A stretch of 64,000 bases of DNA from Legionellales bacterium (GTDB lineage: Bacteria > Pseudomonadota > Gammaproteobacteria > Comchoanobacterales > Comchoanobacteraceae): positions 1 through 64,000 of the forward strand of contig JABJPE010000036.1 in the NCBI GenBank assembly GCA_018664045.1, given 5' to 3'. How positions within the stretch are numbered: the first letter of the stretch is position 1; every line of letters starts with the position of its first letter. A program made the translations under genes and the position numbers. Positions 8,103 through 16,638 of the stretch are shown here, piece by piece. The notes beneath the pieces are model-generated. The model made no database searches and was not told where the DNA came from. It saw only the letters and a list, made by a program, of their open reading frames with translations.

Positions 8103-9072
8103 TTTTGGCTAAAAGATCATTAATTATAACATCTACTCGCTCTGATACAGTTACATCAAAATCAAGCTGATATATATTATCATTTTCATGAGAATAGCAC
8201 TTAACTGCATCCTTAGTCGTCATAACTATTGGTAAATTATCACCAAAATTTAAATCTTTTCTAGTAAAATAGTGGTGATCTGGGAATGGGTGACTAATAA
8301 TATTAAAGCCATGCTTTTCTAAAACTTTAAAAAATCTATCTGGGTCAGCAATTGCCGCGACAGCATGGATATCTACCCATGGTTTGCTTTTTAATAAAAA
8401 CGTCTTACCCGTACTAATATTTGTAATAGATAAAGGATTAATATTCATATCAGATGAGCTAGACTCATTATGAGTAACTATAACATCCACCTCACTAAGG
8501 CGTGACAATGGCTCTCTTAGTGGGCCAACTGGTAAACAGTGTCTATTACCTAAGCGTTGATCATTTAATATCAATATCTCTTTATCACGCCCGACCTTAT
8601 AATGCTGCAGCCCATCATCAAAAATTATTAAATTCACACCCTGTATATTATTTTGTATATATTTAAGTGCCATTTGTCTACTTTTAGCAACAACTATGGG
8701 TATTTTTGTTTGCTTAGCTAGCATTACTGCCTCATCACCAAAAATATGCGCTGGAGAGTTACAATTACAAATGTCTGCGTCTTTGTTTAAATTACTTTTA
8801 TATGCATGATTAATTATAACCGCATTTATTTTTCGCTGCTCTAGCATTCTAGCTATCCATATTATAAATGGACTTTTGCCACTCCCACCTATCGTAATAT
8901 CGCCAACAATCCAAACAGGAATATTATTATCGGGGCAAAACTGCTTGTATATTTTCTTTCGTATATTAATTGTTAATAAAAACAGGTACTCAAAGGGAAC
9001 CAGTAATTTCAGATATGTTAATTTTTTATACCACTGCTTAAATATCTTTCTCTGTATTTTTTGAAATATCAT
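8089..9072 (-). CDS. lpxK: Tetraacyldisaccharide 4'-kinase
   Basis: LpxK phosphorylates the 4' position of the lipid A disaccharide precursor at the inner membrane. The 327-residue protein has the P-loop GDITIGGSGKSP (57-68) and a hydrophobic N-terminal helix (~22-38) that anchors it to the membrane. The motif DDGLQHYKVGRD is typical of the family. It lies 2 bases downstream of msbA, the usual pairing, so lipid A synthesis and export are co-expressed. Its stop codon lies inside the 3' end of the convergent E2 gene. Confidence 0.95.
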   Translation of the reverse strand: MIFQKIQRKIFKQWYKKLTYLKLLVPFEYLFLLTINIRKKIYKQFCPDNNIPVWIVGDITIGGSGKSPFIIWIARMLEQRKINAVIINHAYKSNLNKDADICNCNSPAHIFGDEAVMLAKQTKIPIVVAKSRQMALKYIQNNIQGVNLIIFDDGLQHYKVGRDKEILILNDQRLGNRHCLPVGPLREPLSRLSEVDVIVTHNESSSSDMNINPLSITNISTGKTFLLKSKPWVDIHAVAAIADPDRFFKVLEKHGFNIISHPFPDHHYFTRKDLNFGDNLPIVMTTKDAVKCYSHENDNIYQLDFDVTVSERVDVIINDLLAKINLD

Positions 9073-9074
9073 AT

Positions 9075-10805
9075 TTAAGTATGGTCTTGTATATTATATA
9101 AGCTTGCATAGTGACCTTTTTTTGCAATTAGCTCACTATGATTACCATGCTCAACTATATTACCCTTATCAAGTACATATATATGATCAGCATCTACAAC
9201 AGTTGATAATCTATGTGCTATTAAAATAACAGTCTTATTTTTACATGTATTTTCTATAGACTGTTTAATATAAATTTCAGATTTTGTATCTAAAGATGAT
9301 GTGGCCTCATCAAAAATAACTATAGGGGCATCTTTTATAATCGCACGCGCTATAGCCAAGCGCTGCCTTTGTCCTCCTGATAAAAGTTCACCGTCATCAC
9401 CAATAACAGTATTTATTCCATCTGGCAAATCATCGATAAAATCCTTACATTTTGACTTAATTATCGCAGCCTCTATTTCCTGGTAAGTTGGTTTTTCTTT
9501 GCAGCCATAGATTATATTGTCGCATATAGTTCCTCTAAATATTTTTGAATCCTGACCCACATATGTAAATTGATTACGTAAATTTGACAGTCTATATTCG
9601 TTTATATTATGGCCATCTAATTTTATTTCACCATCAACAACACGGTATAGGCGCGGCAACAGGTTAACAAGCGTAGTTTTACCAGACCCTGAACTTCCAA
9701 CAAAAGCTATAGTTTGCCCTGGCTTTATATGAAATGATACATTATGTAATATTTTATTTATTCCATTATAAGTAAAGTTAACATTTTTAAATTCTATCTC
9801 TCCACTGATTTCATTAGTGCTATATACACCATCATCTATTTCATTATCCATATCATATAGTTCAAAAATTTTATGCGCAGCGACGATTCCTGCTTGTAGT
9901 GGGGCATTTATTTTTGAAAGACTTTTTATAGGTCCTAGTATTCTGGACATAATTACTAAAATAGCAGTGAATCCACCAAGGCTAACGCCACTATTATCTT
10001 GAGTAACAAGTATAATGCCAAAAGAGATAGGTGCTGCGATTAATAACTGAACAACAGCACTTGATAAGGAGTTAGAAACTTGTGACTTGACAGATAATTT
10101 TTTAATAGTTGCGTTAACATCTGAAAATTTATTCATTTCATTATCTTTTGTATCAAATATACAAACAAGCTTATATGCTGAGGTACTTTGACTTATTACA
10201 CTTACCATGTCAGCTACTGCATTTTGAGTAAGGAAGCTAATTTTCCTTAGTCTCTTTGATGTGTATTTTACAACTATTATAATAGCCGGGGTAATGAATA
10301 TAGATACCAATGTTAGTTTCCAACTCAATGAAAACATTACTACTAATAGAAACAAAACCAAAGCCCCATCTCTTATGATTTTTATCATAACTTTAGTAGC
10401 AGCAATAGAAACTTGATTAACATTATTTACTATGTAAGCCATGATCTCTGATCTTGCTTTTTTATCATGCACGTAGGCTGGCAAAAAAAGTATTTTATTA
10501 AACAATAATTGCCTAATATTCATGATGATACAGTTCGACGCTAAATTCATAAAATATTCAGAAGCAAAAGATATTAGAGCCCTAGCTAAAAATATAATCA
10601 CAATAAATAAGGGCAGAAGCGCTATAAAAGACGGATCTTTTTTTAATGCCAGTGTATCTATAAAAGGTGCTATATAATAAGCTATGCCTGCATCAATACT
10701 TGATGCAAGCAAGGTTGTTACAATCGCAAACACAATATAATGGTAATACTTTTTAGAGTATTTTAACAGCCTTATATAGACTGCAGCTGAATTTATTTTA
10801 TACAT
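9075..10805 (-). CDS. msbA: Lipid A export ABC transporter MsbA
   Basis: MsbA is a homodimeric half-transporter that flips lipid A-core across the inner membrane. The 576 residues comprise a six-helix membrane domain (~20-300) and an ATPase domain (~335-576). Walker A is GSSGSGKTT at 370-378, the signature LSGGQ is at 475-479, Walker B IVIFDE is at 495-500, and the H-loop His lies in IAHRLST. The neighbouring lpxK makes MsbA much more likely than a generic multidrug exporter. Confidence 0.93.
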   Translation of the reverse strand: MYKINSAAVYIRLLKYSKKYYHYIVFAIVTTLLASSIDAGIAYYIAPFIDTLALKKDPSFIALLPLFIVIIFLARALISFASEYFMNLASNCIIMNIRQLLFNKILFLPAYVHDKKARSEIMAYIVNNVNQVSIAATKVMIKIIRDGALVLFLLVVMFSLSWKLTLVSIFITPAIIIVVKYTSKRLRKISFLTQNAVADMVSVISQSTSAYKLVCIFDTKDNEMNKFSDVNATIKKLSVKSQVSNSLSSAVVQLLIAAPISFGIILVTQDNSGVSLGGFTAILVIMSRILGPIKSLSKINAPLQAGIVAAHKIFELYDMDNEIDDGVYSTNEISGEIEFKNVNFTYNGINKILHNVSFHIKPGQTIAFVGSSGSGKTTLVNLLPRLYRVVDGEIKLDGHNINEYRLSNLRNQFTYVGQDSKIFRGTICDNIIYGCKEKPTYQEIEAAIIKSKCKDFIDDLPDGINTVIGDDGELLSGGQRQRLAIARAIIKDAPIVIFDEATSSLDTKSEIYIKQSIENTCKNKTVILIAHRLSTVVDADHIYVLDKGNIVEHGNHSELIAKKGHYASLYNIQDHT

Positions 10806-10822
10806 ATGTATCTTTATCTATT

Positions 10823-11269
10823 TCAGTCACTTTTTACTTGTTGTTTCTTGGCAAAATATTGGGCTTCAAAATCAACAGGGCTTAAATACAATGCAGGGAA
10901 CCCGGCTTTTGTTATAATTTCAGATATATTTTGCCTTATATAAGGGAATATAATACTTGGACAATATGCATTTAATACATGATCTAGCTTATCATCGTCA
11001 ATCCCGTCTATTGCAAAAGTACCAGCTTGCTGCATTTCAACTATAAATACTGTATTATCCTCTAGTGAAACTTTCAACTTGCAAGAAAGCACTATTTCAT
11101 AAAGCTTATCTTCTAGTTTACTATGGTCAGACTTAATATCAACTTGTGCTTCAGGCTGCCATTGCTTATCTTTATATGAGCTAATTGGAAGTGGTGCTTC
11201 AAATGAACAATCTTTTATATAAAGCGCTACTATCTGAAAGTGTGGTGTCGTTTTTTTATCAGTACTCAT
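10823..11269 (-). CDS. secB: Protein-export chaperone SecB
   Basis: SecB is a tetrameric cytosolic chaperone that keeps precursor proteins unfolded and hands them to SecA. The 148 residues include the family motifs IKDCSFEAPLP near the N-terminus and the C-terminal CPSIIFPYIRQNISEIITKAGFP. A ribosome site (AGGAGAATT before ATG) is present. It follows grxC and the rhodanese gene in the order known from enterobacteria (yibN-grxC-secB). Confidence 0.95.
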   Translation of the reverse strand: MSTDKKTTPHFQIVALYIKDCSFEAPLPISSYKDKQWQPEAQVDIKSDHSKLEDKLYEIVLSCKLKVSLEDNTVFIVEMQQAGTFAIDGIDDDKLDHVLNAYCPSIIFPYIRQNISEIITKAGFPALYLSPVDFEAQYFAKKQQVKSD

Positions 11270-11287
11270 GCTAATTCTCCTAATTTG

Positions 11288-11545
11288 TTAGCCATTTAAA
11301 ATAAGTTTATTTAACTCTCCAGCCTGTTCCAAGGCCCATAGATCATCAAATCCACCAATATGTTTGTCTTTGAAAAATATTTGAGGGACGGTTCTTCTTT
11401 TGCTTTTCTCAAGCATTATTTGATACTCATTTTGGTCCAAATCTACCATTACTTCTTTAAATTCTATATTTTTTCGTTTTAAAAGGTCCTTAGCCCTATC
11501 ACAATAAGGACAATTGTTTTTGCTATATATTATCATGTCAGTCAT
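11288..11545 (-). CDS. grxC: Glutaredoxin 3
   Basis: The product is an 85-residue thioredoxin-fold protein with the dithiol site CPYC in NNCPYCDRAK and the cis-Pro/GSH-binding region RRTVPQIFF followed by GGFDDL. It reduces disulfides or glutathionylated proteins using glutathione in the cytosol. The start overlaps the end of the rhodanese-like gene by 8 bases. Both genes are in the same operon as secB. Confidence 0.95.
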   Translation of the reverse strand: MTDMIIYSKNNCPYCDRAKDLLKRKNIEFKEVMVDLDQNEYQIMLEKSKRRTVPQIFFKDKHIGGFDDLWALEQAGELNKLILNG

Positions 11546-11963
11546 TTTTTTTCCTGGTTTTTACGGGGAGCCCATCTTCGATCCAGCTATTAATTCCACC
11601 TTGCAAAACAGTTAGATCATCAAGCCCATAGGATTTAAGAATTCTTATTTCCTTATATGATACAGAGCCATTACTATTATATGCTATATATTTCTTTTCA
11701 GATTTTTTATTATTACCTACTTTTTTTATCAAGTTTATATTCTGTGCGCCAGCTATATGTGTGTCATTATACAGGTCGACACTTCTTATATCCAACATAA
11801 CACAGTCTTTATTAGATTTAACAACTGCATCTTGTGATGAAATATAGTTAACACCTAATAACAGTCCAAGAAGTGGCGAATCTTGTTGTGAAAGGAAGTA
11901 GCCAACACTTATTGCAAGAAGGTATAAATAATTGTCAGATATAAATATTAGAATATTGTTCAT
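11538..11963 (-). CDS. Membrane-anchored rhodanese-like protein, catalytic Cys missing
   Basis: The 141-residue protein has an N-terminal hydrophobic segment (~4-24) and a single rhodanese domain (~45-138: MLDIRSVDLYNDTHIAGAQN, then LQGGINSWIEDGLPV). Position and architecture match YibN of the yibN-grxC-secB operon. The active-site loop reads YNSNGSVSYKE, so the expected nucleophilic Cys is Asn96. Sulfurtransferase activity is therefore unlikely. A binding or scaffold role at the membrane is inference. Confidence 0.8.
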   Translation of the reverse strand: MNNILIFISDNYLYLLAISVGYFLSQQDSPLLGLLLGVNYISSQDAVVKSNKDCVMLDIRSVDLYNDTHIAGAQNINLIKKVGNNKKSEKKYIAYNSNGSVSYKEIRILKSYGLDDLTVLQGGINSWIEDGLPVKTRKKND

Positions 11964-12154
11964 AAAACATACATGAATTAATTAACAGACTATATTAAAA
12001 CAGAAAAATGAAAATCTATCAAGTGCATAATAATTTCGCATGTTTAAAAACCATAAAAATCAACACCTGCTAACCCATAAAAAAATATTGGTTTTATATA
12101 ATGGATATGATATCATAAATGAATATTTTTAGTTGCAACACAGGGAAAAGTAAC

Positions 12155-13471
12155 ATGAAGTTTAATGGAATTAAATTAGCAAAATATGTAATCACAGCAT
12201 CTGTTTGCACTACTACCTTAGCAAATGAAGGTATATCAGAAAAACAAATAGAAAGGTTTGCAACAGCAATAACTCAAATAAATCATTACTATATAAAACC
12301 TGTAACCTATCAATCTTTATTTGACAGCGCAATAAAGGGTATGCTCACATCACTCGATCCGCATTCAGATTATTTAAGCCCGAAAGATATAAAAGAACTA
12401 CAAGCATCAACCACAGGTGAATATGCTGGAATTGGGGTTGAGGTAATTCCAGATAATGGATTAATTAAGGTTATAAGTCCGTTTGATGGAACTCCAGCAC
12501 AAAAAGCAGGGATAAAATCAGGCGATATTATAGTAAAAGTTGGTAATAAACTTATTAAAGACGTAAGTACTGATGAAGCAATAGAGTTAATAATGGGTCC
12601 TGTAGGATCAAGCGTGCAACTTACTATATTAAGGGCTGGGTCAGCCGAACACATAGTAATGGATGTGAATAGAGAAATAATTGAGATAAAATCGGTAAAA
12701 TCAAAGGTGTACAGAAGCAAACTTGGATATACAAAAGTTGCAAATTTTGGCGACACAACCGCAAAAGATGTAAAAGAACAAATACTGGGTATGGAAAAAT
12801 CTAATAATATAAAAGGAATGGTTATAGACCTTAGAAATAACCCAGGGGGCACGCTAACAGCGGCGATTGAAACATCTGATTTGTTTTTAGATAAACAAAA
12901 TCTTAAAAATGATCTTATTGTATATACAAGAGGAAGGCTGGATATCGATAACATGGAAGCTTATGCTACACCTGGTGATATATTAAAAAACAAACCTATA
13001 GTTGTTCTAATAAATAATGGCTCAGCTTCTGCTTCTGAAATTCTGGCAGGAGCAATTAAGGACCAAAAACGTGGGGTAGTGATGGGAACGCCTTCATTTG
13101 GTAAAGGGTCGGTACAAACTGTAATTCCAATAGATTATGAGTCTGCCATAAAACTTACAACTGCTCTTTATTATACTCCAAATGGAATATCAATACAGGC
13201 TCATGGAATTCTTCCTGACGTCTATGCACCATATACCAAATTCCCAGAGCAAGAAGCTAAAAACAATATATCAGCAATTCTTGATAATATAAATGAGTCA
13301 AGCTTAGATGGGCACATAACAGCAAGCAAAACAGCAGCACAAACAGCTGCAAATCTTGAAAAGAAAGAGAAACAGGCTGAGCTTGCTTTTACAGACTTCC
13401 AGCTATATCAAGCTCTTAACTTACTTGAAGCTATGAGTTTAAACAGCAATTCACCAGAGAAAAGGAGTTAA
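12155..13471 (+). CDS. Carboxyl-terminal processing protease (S41, CtpA-type)
   Basis: This is a periplasmic serine protease with a Ser/Lys dyad. ATG at 12155 has AGGGAA (12142-12147) seven bases upstream and begins a signal peptide (MKFNGIKLAKYVITASVC...). An upstream ATG at 12119 would bury the signal. Counting from 12119, a PDZ domain spans ~100-185 (GIGVEVI, SGDIIVKVG), the catalytic Ser is S304 in GSASASEI and the Lys is K329 in SFGKGSVQ, with the same 25-residue spacing as in E. coli Prc. Putative substrates are envelope proteins or peptidoglycan enzymes. A -10-like TATAAT lies at 12097-12102. The IcmL-like gene follows after 2 bases. Confidence 0.9.
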   Translation: MKFNGIKLAKYVITASVCTTTLANEGISEKQIERFATAITQINHYYIKPVTYQSLFDSAIKGMLTSLDPHSDYLSPKDIKELQASTTGEYAGIGVEVIPDNGLIKVISPFDGTPAQKAGIKSGDIIVKVGNKLIKDVSTDEAIELIMGPVGSSVQLTILRAGSAEHIVMDVNREIIEIKSVKSKVYRSKLGYTKVANFGDTTAKDVKEQILGMEKSNNIKGMVIDLRNNPGGTLTAAIETSDLFLDKQNLKNDLIVYTRGRLDIDNMEAYATPGDILKNKPIVVLINNGSASASEILAGAIKDQKRGVVMGTPSFGKGSVQTVIPIDYESAIKLTTALYYTPNGISIQAHGILPDVYAPYTKFPEQEAKNNISAILDNINESSLDGHITASKTAAQTAANLEKKEKQAELAFTDFQLYQALNLLEAMSLNSNSPEKRS

Positions 13472-13473
13472 GC

Positions 13474-14019
13474 ATGTATAAATTTATTAATAATATAAGA
13501 ACGACAATCATAATTTTTTCTGCTAGCATATCTCTTGCAAATAGTTCAATTGCTAATGATGATCAGGTAATAAATTGGGCAACAAATTCTGTAATTTCAA
13601 CTTACAGCTACAATGCTCTTTCATATGAAAAACAAATGACTGATCTGAGCAGTTTATTTACCACAAAAGGCTGGGAAAATTTTGAGAATGCATTAAAAAA
13701 ATCTGGGAACTTAGAATCAGTTAAAAAAAACCAACTAGTTGTAACTGCTTATAAAAAGGGGCCAGCAAAAATAATATCTTTTTCTAAGGACAAAAAGAAT
13801 GATACATGGGTTGTAAAAGTACCTTTAAATGTAACTTATAGAAATGAGTATATAAAAGTAGACCAACAGGTTGAGTCATACGTTACAATTACAAGTAAAA
13901 ATGATAAAAGCATGCTTATTGAAAATATTAATAGTTCCTTAACTGAGCCAGCTAAAACTATGCAATCGATACCAGAGCCAAGAGCAAATTGTAGTATGGC
14001 TACAGCAGAAATAGACTAA
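13474..14019 (+). CDS. IcmL/DotI-like secretion-associated protein
   Basis: The protein has 181 residues with a signal peptide or single membrane segment (~8-28, IRTTIIIFSASISLANSSIA). The mature part follows the IcmL/DotI pattern: WATNSVISTYSYNAL, then FTTKGWENFENALKKSGNL, LVVTAYKKGPAKI and WVVKVPLNVTY. DotI/IcmL belongs to the inner-membrane part of Dot/Icm (IVB) secretion systems, and homologous VirB8-like folds are known. No other dot/icm gene is visible here, so it is an orphan paralogue with a likely periplasmic location. Its 2-base linkage to ctpA suggests co-expression. Confidence 0.72.
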   Translation: MYKFINNIRTTIIIFSASISLANSSIANDDQVINWATNSVISTYSYNALSYEKQMTDLSSLFTTKGWENFENALKKSGNLESVKKNQLVVTAYKKGPAKIISFSKDKKNDTWVVKVPLNVTYRNEYIKVDQQVESYVTITSKNDKSMLIENINSSLTEPAKTMQSIPEPRANCSMATAEID

Positions 14020-14023
14020 CTAT

Positions 14024-14932
14024 CTATTTTTCAGTATTAATTATACCATTCGGTACATGACCAACAGCAGTGCTACCCACAGCAGATATGCATTGTTTCT
14101 TTTGGTCATCAAAATATATATCAGCCCCAAAGGCCTTCAAAAAAGACCCCTTACTGGTGCCAGCTAAAAAAATAGCTTCATCTACTGCAACTCCCCATGA
14201 TCTTATTGTTTTTATTACGCGGCTATGAGCTGGCATTGATCTTGCTGTAATCAAGACAGTCCTTATAGGGGGCTCTTCATTATTTTGGGAACTAAATAAT
14301 TGCTGTAGCTTTGCTAGTTTCAGAAAAAACCCATGAAAAGGGCCTGCTTTTAGTGGCTTATCTGCATTTTCAATCTCACTAGATATAAACTCATCTAGTC
14401 CATGTTTTTGAAATATTATCTCTGCCTCATCAGAAAACAAAACAGCATCACCATCGAATGCAATGCGAACCTGTTTATCTGTTTGGTTATTCATACTATC
14501 TGGCCATATTGTTGCCGCAGCATATCCAGAATCTATAGCTGATATGACATCATCGGAATTAGCCGACAAAAAAAGATCTGCATTAAAAGATTCTAGGTAA
14601 CTATAGGGGCTCCTACCTTTTGTAAAAACTGCCCTAGTAATTGGCAAGCTATAATGCTGAATACTGTTTAGTACTCTGAGACCTGTGTCTGAACTATTTC
14701 TAGATAGCAAGACAACTTCAACCAAATCTTTATTATCATTTAGCGACAATAGTTTTGATACAAAATTATAACTTGGCCCCTTATCATATGGAACGCTTTC
14801 ATTTTTAATTTGATGATTCTTATATTCAATCGCGCCTTTTTCAGCAAAAACTTGGTTTGAATCTCGCATATCAAATAACGCTCTTGATGTTATAGCTATA
14901 ACTAATTTATTTTTATCGGTCATAATTTTCAC
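14024..14932 (-). CDS. Cytosolic 5'-nucleotidase family protein
   Basis: The 302 residues match the bacterial 5'-nucleotidase family (PF06189 type). Visible are the N-terminal LVIAITSRALFDMRDSN, the central RIAFDGDAVLFSDEAE and the C-terminal VLITARSMPAHSRVIKTIRSWG followed by EAIFLAGTSKGSFLKAFGADIYFDDQ. The DGDAV segment and terminal FDD resemble HAD-type phosphatase acid residues. It would dephosphorylate nucleoside monophosphates in the cytosol. The start overlaps the malic enzyme stop by 4 bases, and its own stop is only 4 bases from the convergent icmL-like stop. Confidence 0.85.
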   Translation of the reverse strand: MKIMTDKNKLVIAITSRALFDMRDSNQVFAEKGAIEYKNHQIKNESVPYDKGPSYNFVSKLLSLNDNKDLVEVVLLSRNSSDTGLRVLNSIQHYSLPITRAVFTKGRSPYSYLESFNADLFLSANSDDVISAIDSGYAAATIWPDSMNNQTDKQVRIAFDGDAVLFSDEAEIIFQKHGLDEFISSEIENADKPLKAGPFHGFFLKLAKLQQLFSSQNNEEPPIRTVLITARSMPAHSRVIKTIRSWGVAVDEAIFLAGTSKGSFLKAFGADIYFDDQKKQCISAVGSTAVGHVPNGIINTEK

Positions 14933-16638
14933 CCAAACTCATATTGAAGATAGCGAGGAATCCAAAAATCCTTTTCAATTTTTTTCTCAAGATTATTTAT
15001 ATCTATATTTATAGTATTTACATTGTCATTAATAGATGCGGCGGCAACTGCCCGGGCTACTATTTTTGCTAGCTTTATGCTATCGGCGATTGTTGGTAGT
15101 AACGAAACATTACTCCCTCCAACCCGTGACATATAGTCACTAATAGCAATACTTGCAGCATATAACATATTGTCAGTTATTACTTTACTTTTTGTTAGCA
15201 TTGCACCTATACCAATTCCTGGAAAAGCTAAAGCATTATTACACTGGCTAATTTCATAGTTCCTATCTTTGTAAATCACATTTGGAAATGGACTGCCTGT
15301 TGCAATCAATACGTTGCCATTAGTCCACGCCACTAAATCTTCTGGCACAACCTCAGCGCAGTATGTAGGGTTTGATAGCGGCATAACTGCAGGCATCTCA
15401 ACATGTTTAGCCATCTCAGTTATAACCTTTTTATTAAATGCACCAGAAACACCTGATGTACCTATCAAAATAGTTGGCTTTACTTGTGAAATTGTCTCTA
15501 ACAAACTATATTCACCACTTTTGTTTTTATTCCAATTAACTACCTCAGGTTTAGTTCGTTTATACTTATCCTGCATGGCATTTAAATCGTCTATGCCTGA
15601 TACTAACAGACCATTTTTATCAATAAGATAGAATAGAGATCGAGCTTTTTTTTCACTAATACCAGACTGGATCATAGCCTTACATATCTGCTCAGCAATC
15701 CCAGTGCCAGCGGCTCCAGCACCAAATATAACAATTTTTTGTTGATTCAAGGGCACCCTGGTTATATTTACAACTGATAAAACCGCTGCTGCAGTAATAA
15801 CTCCTGTCCCTTGGATATCATCATTAAAGCTAAGTATTTTATCTTTATACTTATGCAAATTTTCATATGCTTTTTCTCGGCCAAAATCTTCCCAGTGTAG
15901 CAAAACTCCAGGAAACTTTTTCTTTACTGAACTAACAAATTTCTCTATAAACTCATCATATAAATCTCCAGTGAGGCGTTCTCGACGCCAACCTATGTAC
16001 ATAGGGTCTTCTAGTAAATCTTTATTATTAGTTCCTACATCTAAAAAAATAGGGAGTGTTCTACTTGGGTCAACACCGCCACAAGCAGTATATACCATTA
16101 ATTTAGCCACAGGGATATCTGCTCCCCCTATCCCTTGGTCTCCTATGCCTAGAACACCCTCTCCATCGGTCACGACAATTACATCTATGTCTTCATTGGT
16201 ACGGTTATCAATCATAGTATCCATAAAGTTCATATCTGGATAAGATATGTATAGACCCCTTGGCATTCTAAACTCATGGCTAAACTCTTTAACAGCAGAA
16301 CCTACAGCTGGTGTATATATATATGGTAGCATTTCTACCAAATTTTCAACTATCAATGCATAAAAAAGAACTTGATTATAATTCAATAAATTATTAAGGA
16401 ATATGTTTTTTTTGTACGGTTGCTTATAGCCTTTAAATTGCAGGTAACACCTATTTACTTGTTCTGATAAGGTTTCAACTTTTAAAGGGAGTTTACCTAT
16501 TAATTTAAAATCCATTCTCTCTTTCATAGTGAAAGCAGTACCTTTATTTAATTGAGGTATAGTTAGCAAAGCCTTCCCAATTAATTTAGTTTCAATAGTA
16601 TATATACCATCTGTACATTGTATTTTATATTCATCCAT
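14929..16638 (-). CDS. maeA: NAD-dependent malic enzyme
   Basis: The enzyme oxidatively decarboxylates malate to pyruvate. The 569-residue length matches the large-subunit MaeA/SfcA class (E. coli 565). Key motifs are YTPAVGSAV with the catalytic Tyr, VTDGEGVLGIGDQGIGGADI, the Lys in DIPVAKLMVYTACGG, the metal-site acids in HWEDFGREKA and FNDDIQGTG, and the NAD fold GAGAAGTGIAEQI. It lies directly after the recombinase gene with no spacing. Cofactor preference (NAD rather than NADP) is inferred from class and length. Confidence 0.93.
   Translation of the reverse strand: MDEYKIQCTDGIYTIETKLIGKALLTIPQLNKGTAFTMKERMDFKLIGKLPLKVETLSEQVNRCYLQFKGYKQPYKKNIFLNNLLNYNQVLFYALIVENLVEMLPYIYTPAVGSAVKEFSHEFRMPRGLYISYPDMNFMDTMIDNRTNEDIDVIVVTDGEGVLGIGDQGIGGADIPVAKLMVYTACGGVDPSRTLPIFLDVGTNNKDLLEDPMYIGWRRERLTGDLYDEFIEKFVSSVKKKFPGVLLHWEDFGREKAYENLHKYKDKILSFNDDIQGTGVITAAAVLSVVNITRVPLNQQKIVIFGAGAAGTGIAEQICKAMIQSGISEKKARSLFYLIDKNGLLVSGIDDLNAMQDKYKRTKPEVVNWNKNKSGEYSLLETISQVKPTILIGTSGVSGAFNKKVITEMAKHVEMPAVMPLSNPTYCAEVVPEDLVAWTNGNVLIATGSPFPNVIYKDRNYEISQCNNALAFPGIGIGAMLTKSKVITDNMLYAASIAISDYMSRVGGSNVSLLPTIADSIKLAKIVARAVAAASINDNVNTINIDINNLEKKIEKDFWIPRYLQYEFG

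Noticed and set aside
12370-12954. 194-codon minus-strand open frame inside ctpA
   Set aside because: It is the antisense of the well-supported S41 protease, with Ser/Ile-rich composition typical of shadows in AT-rich DNA.
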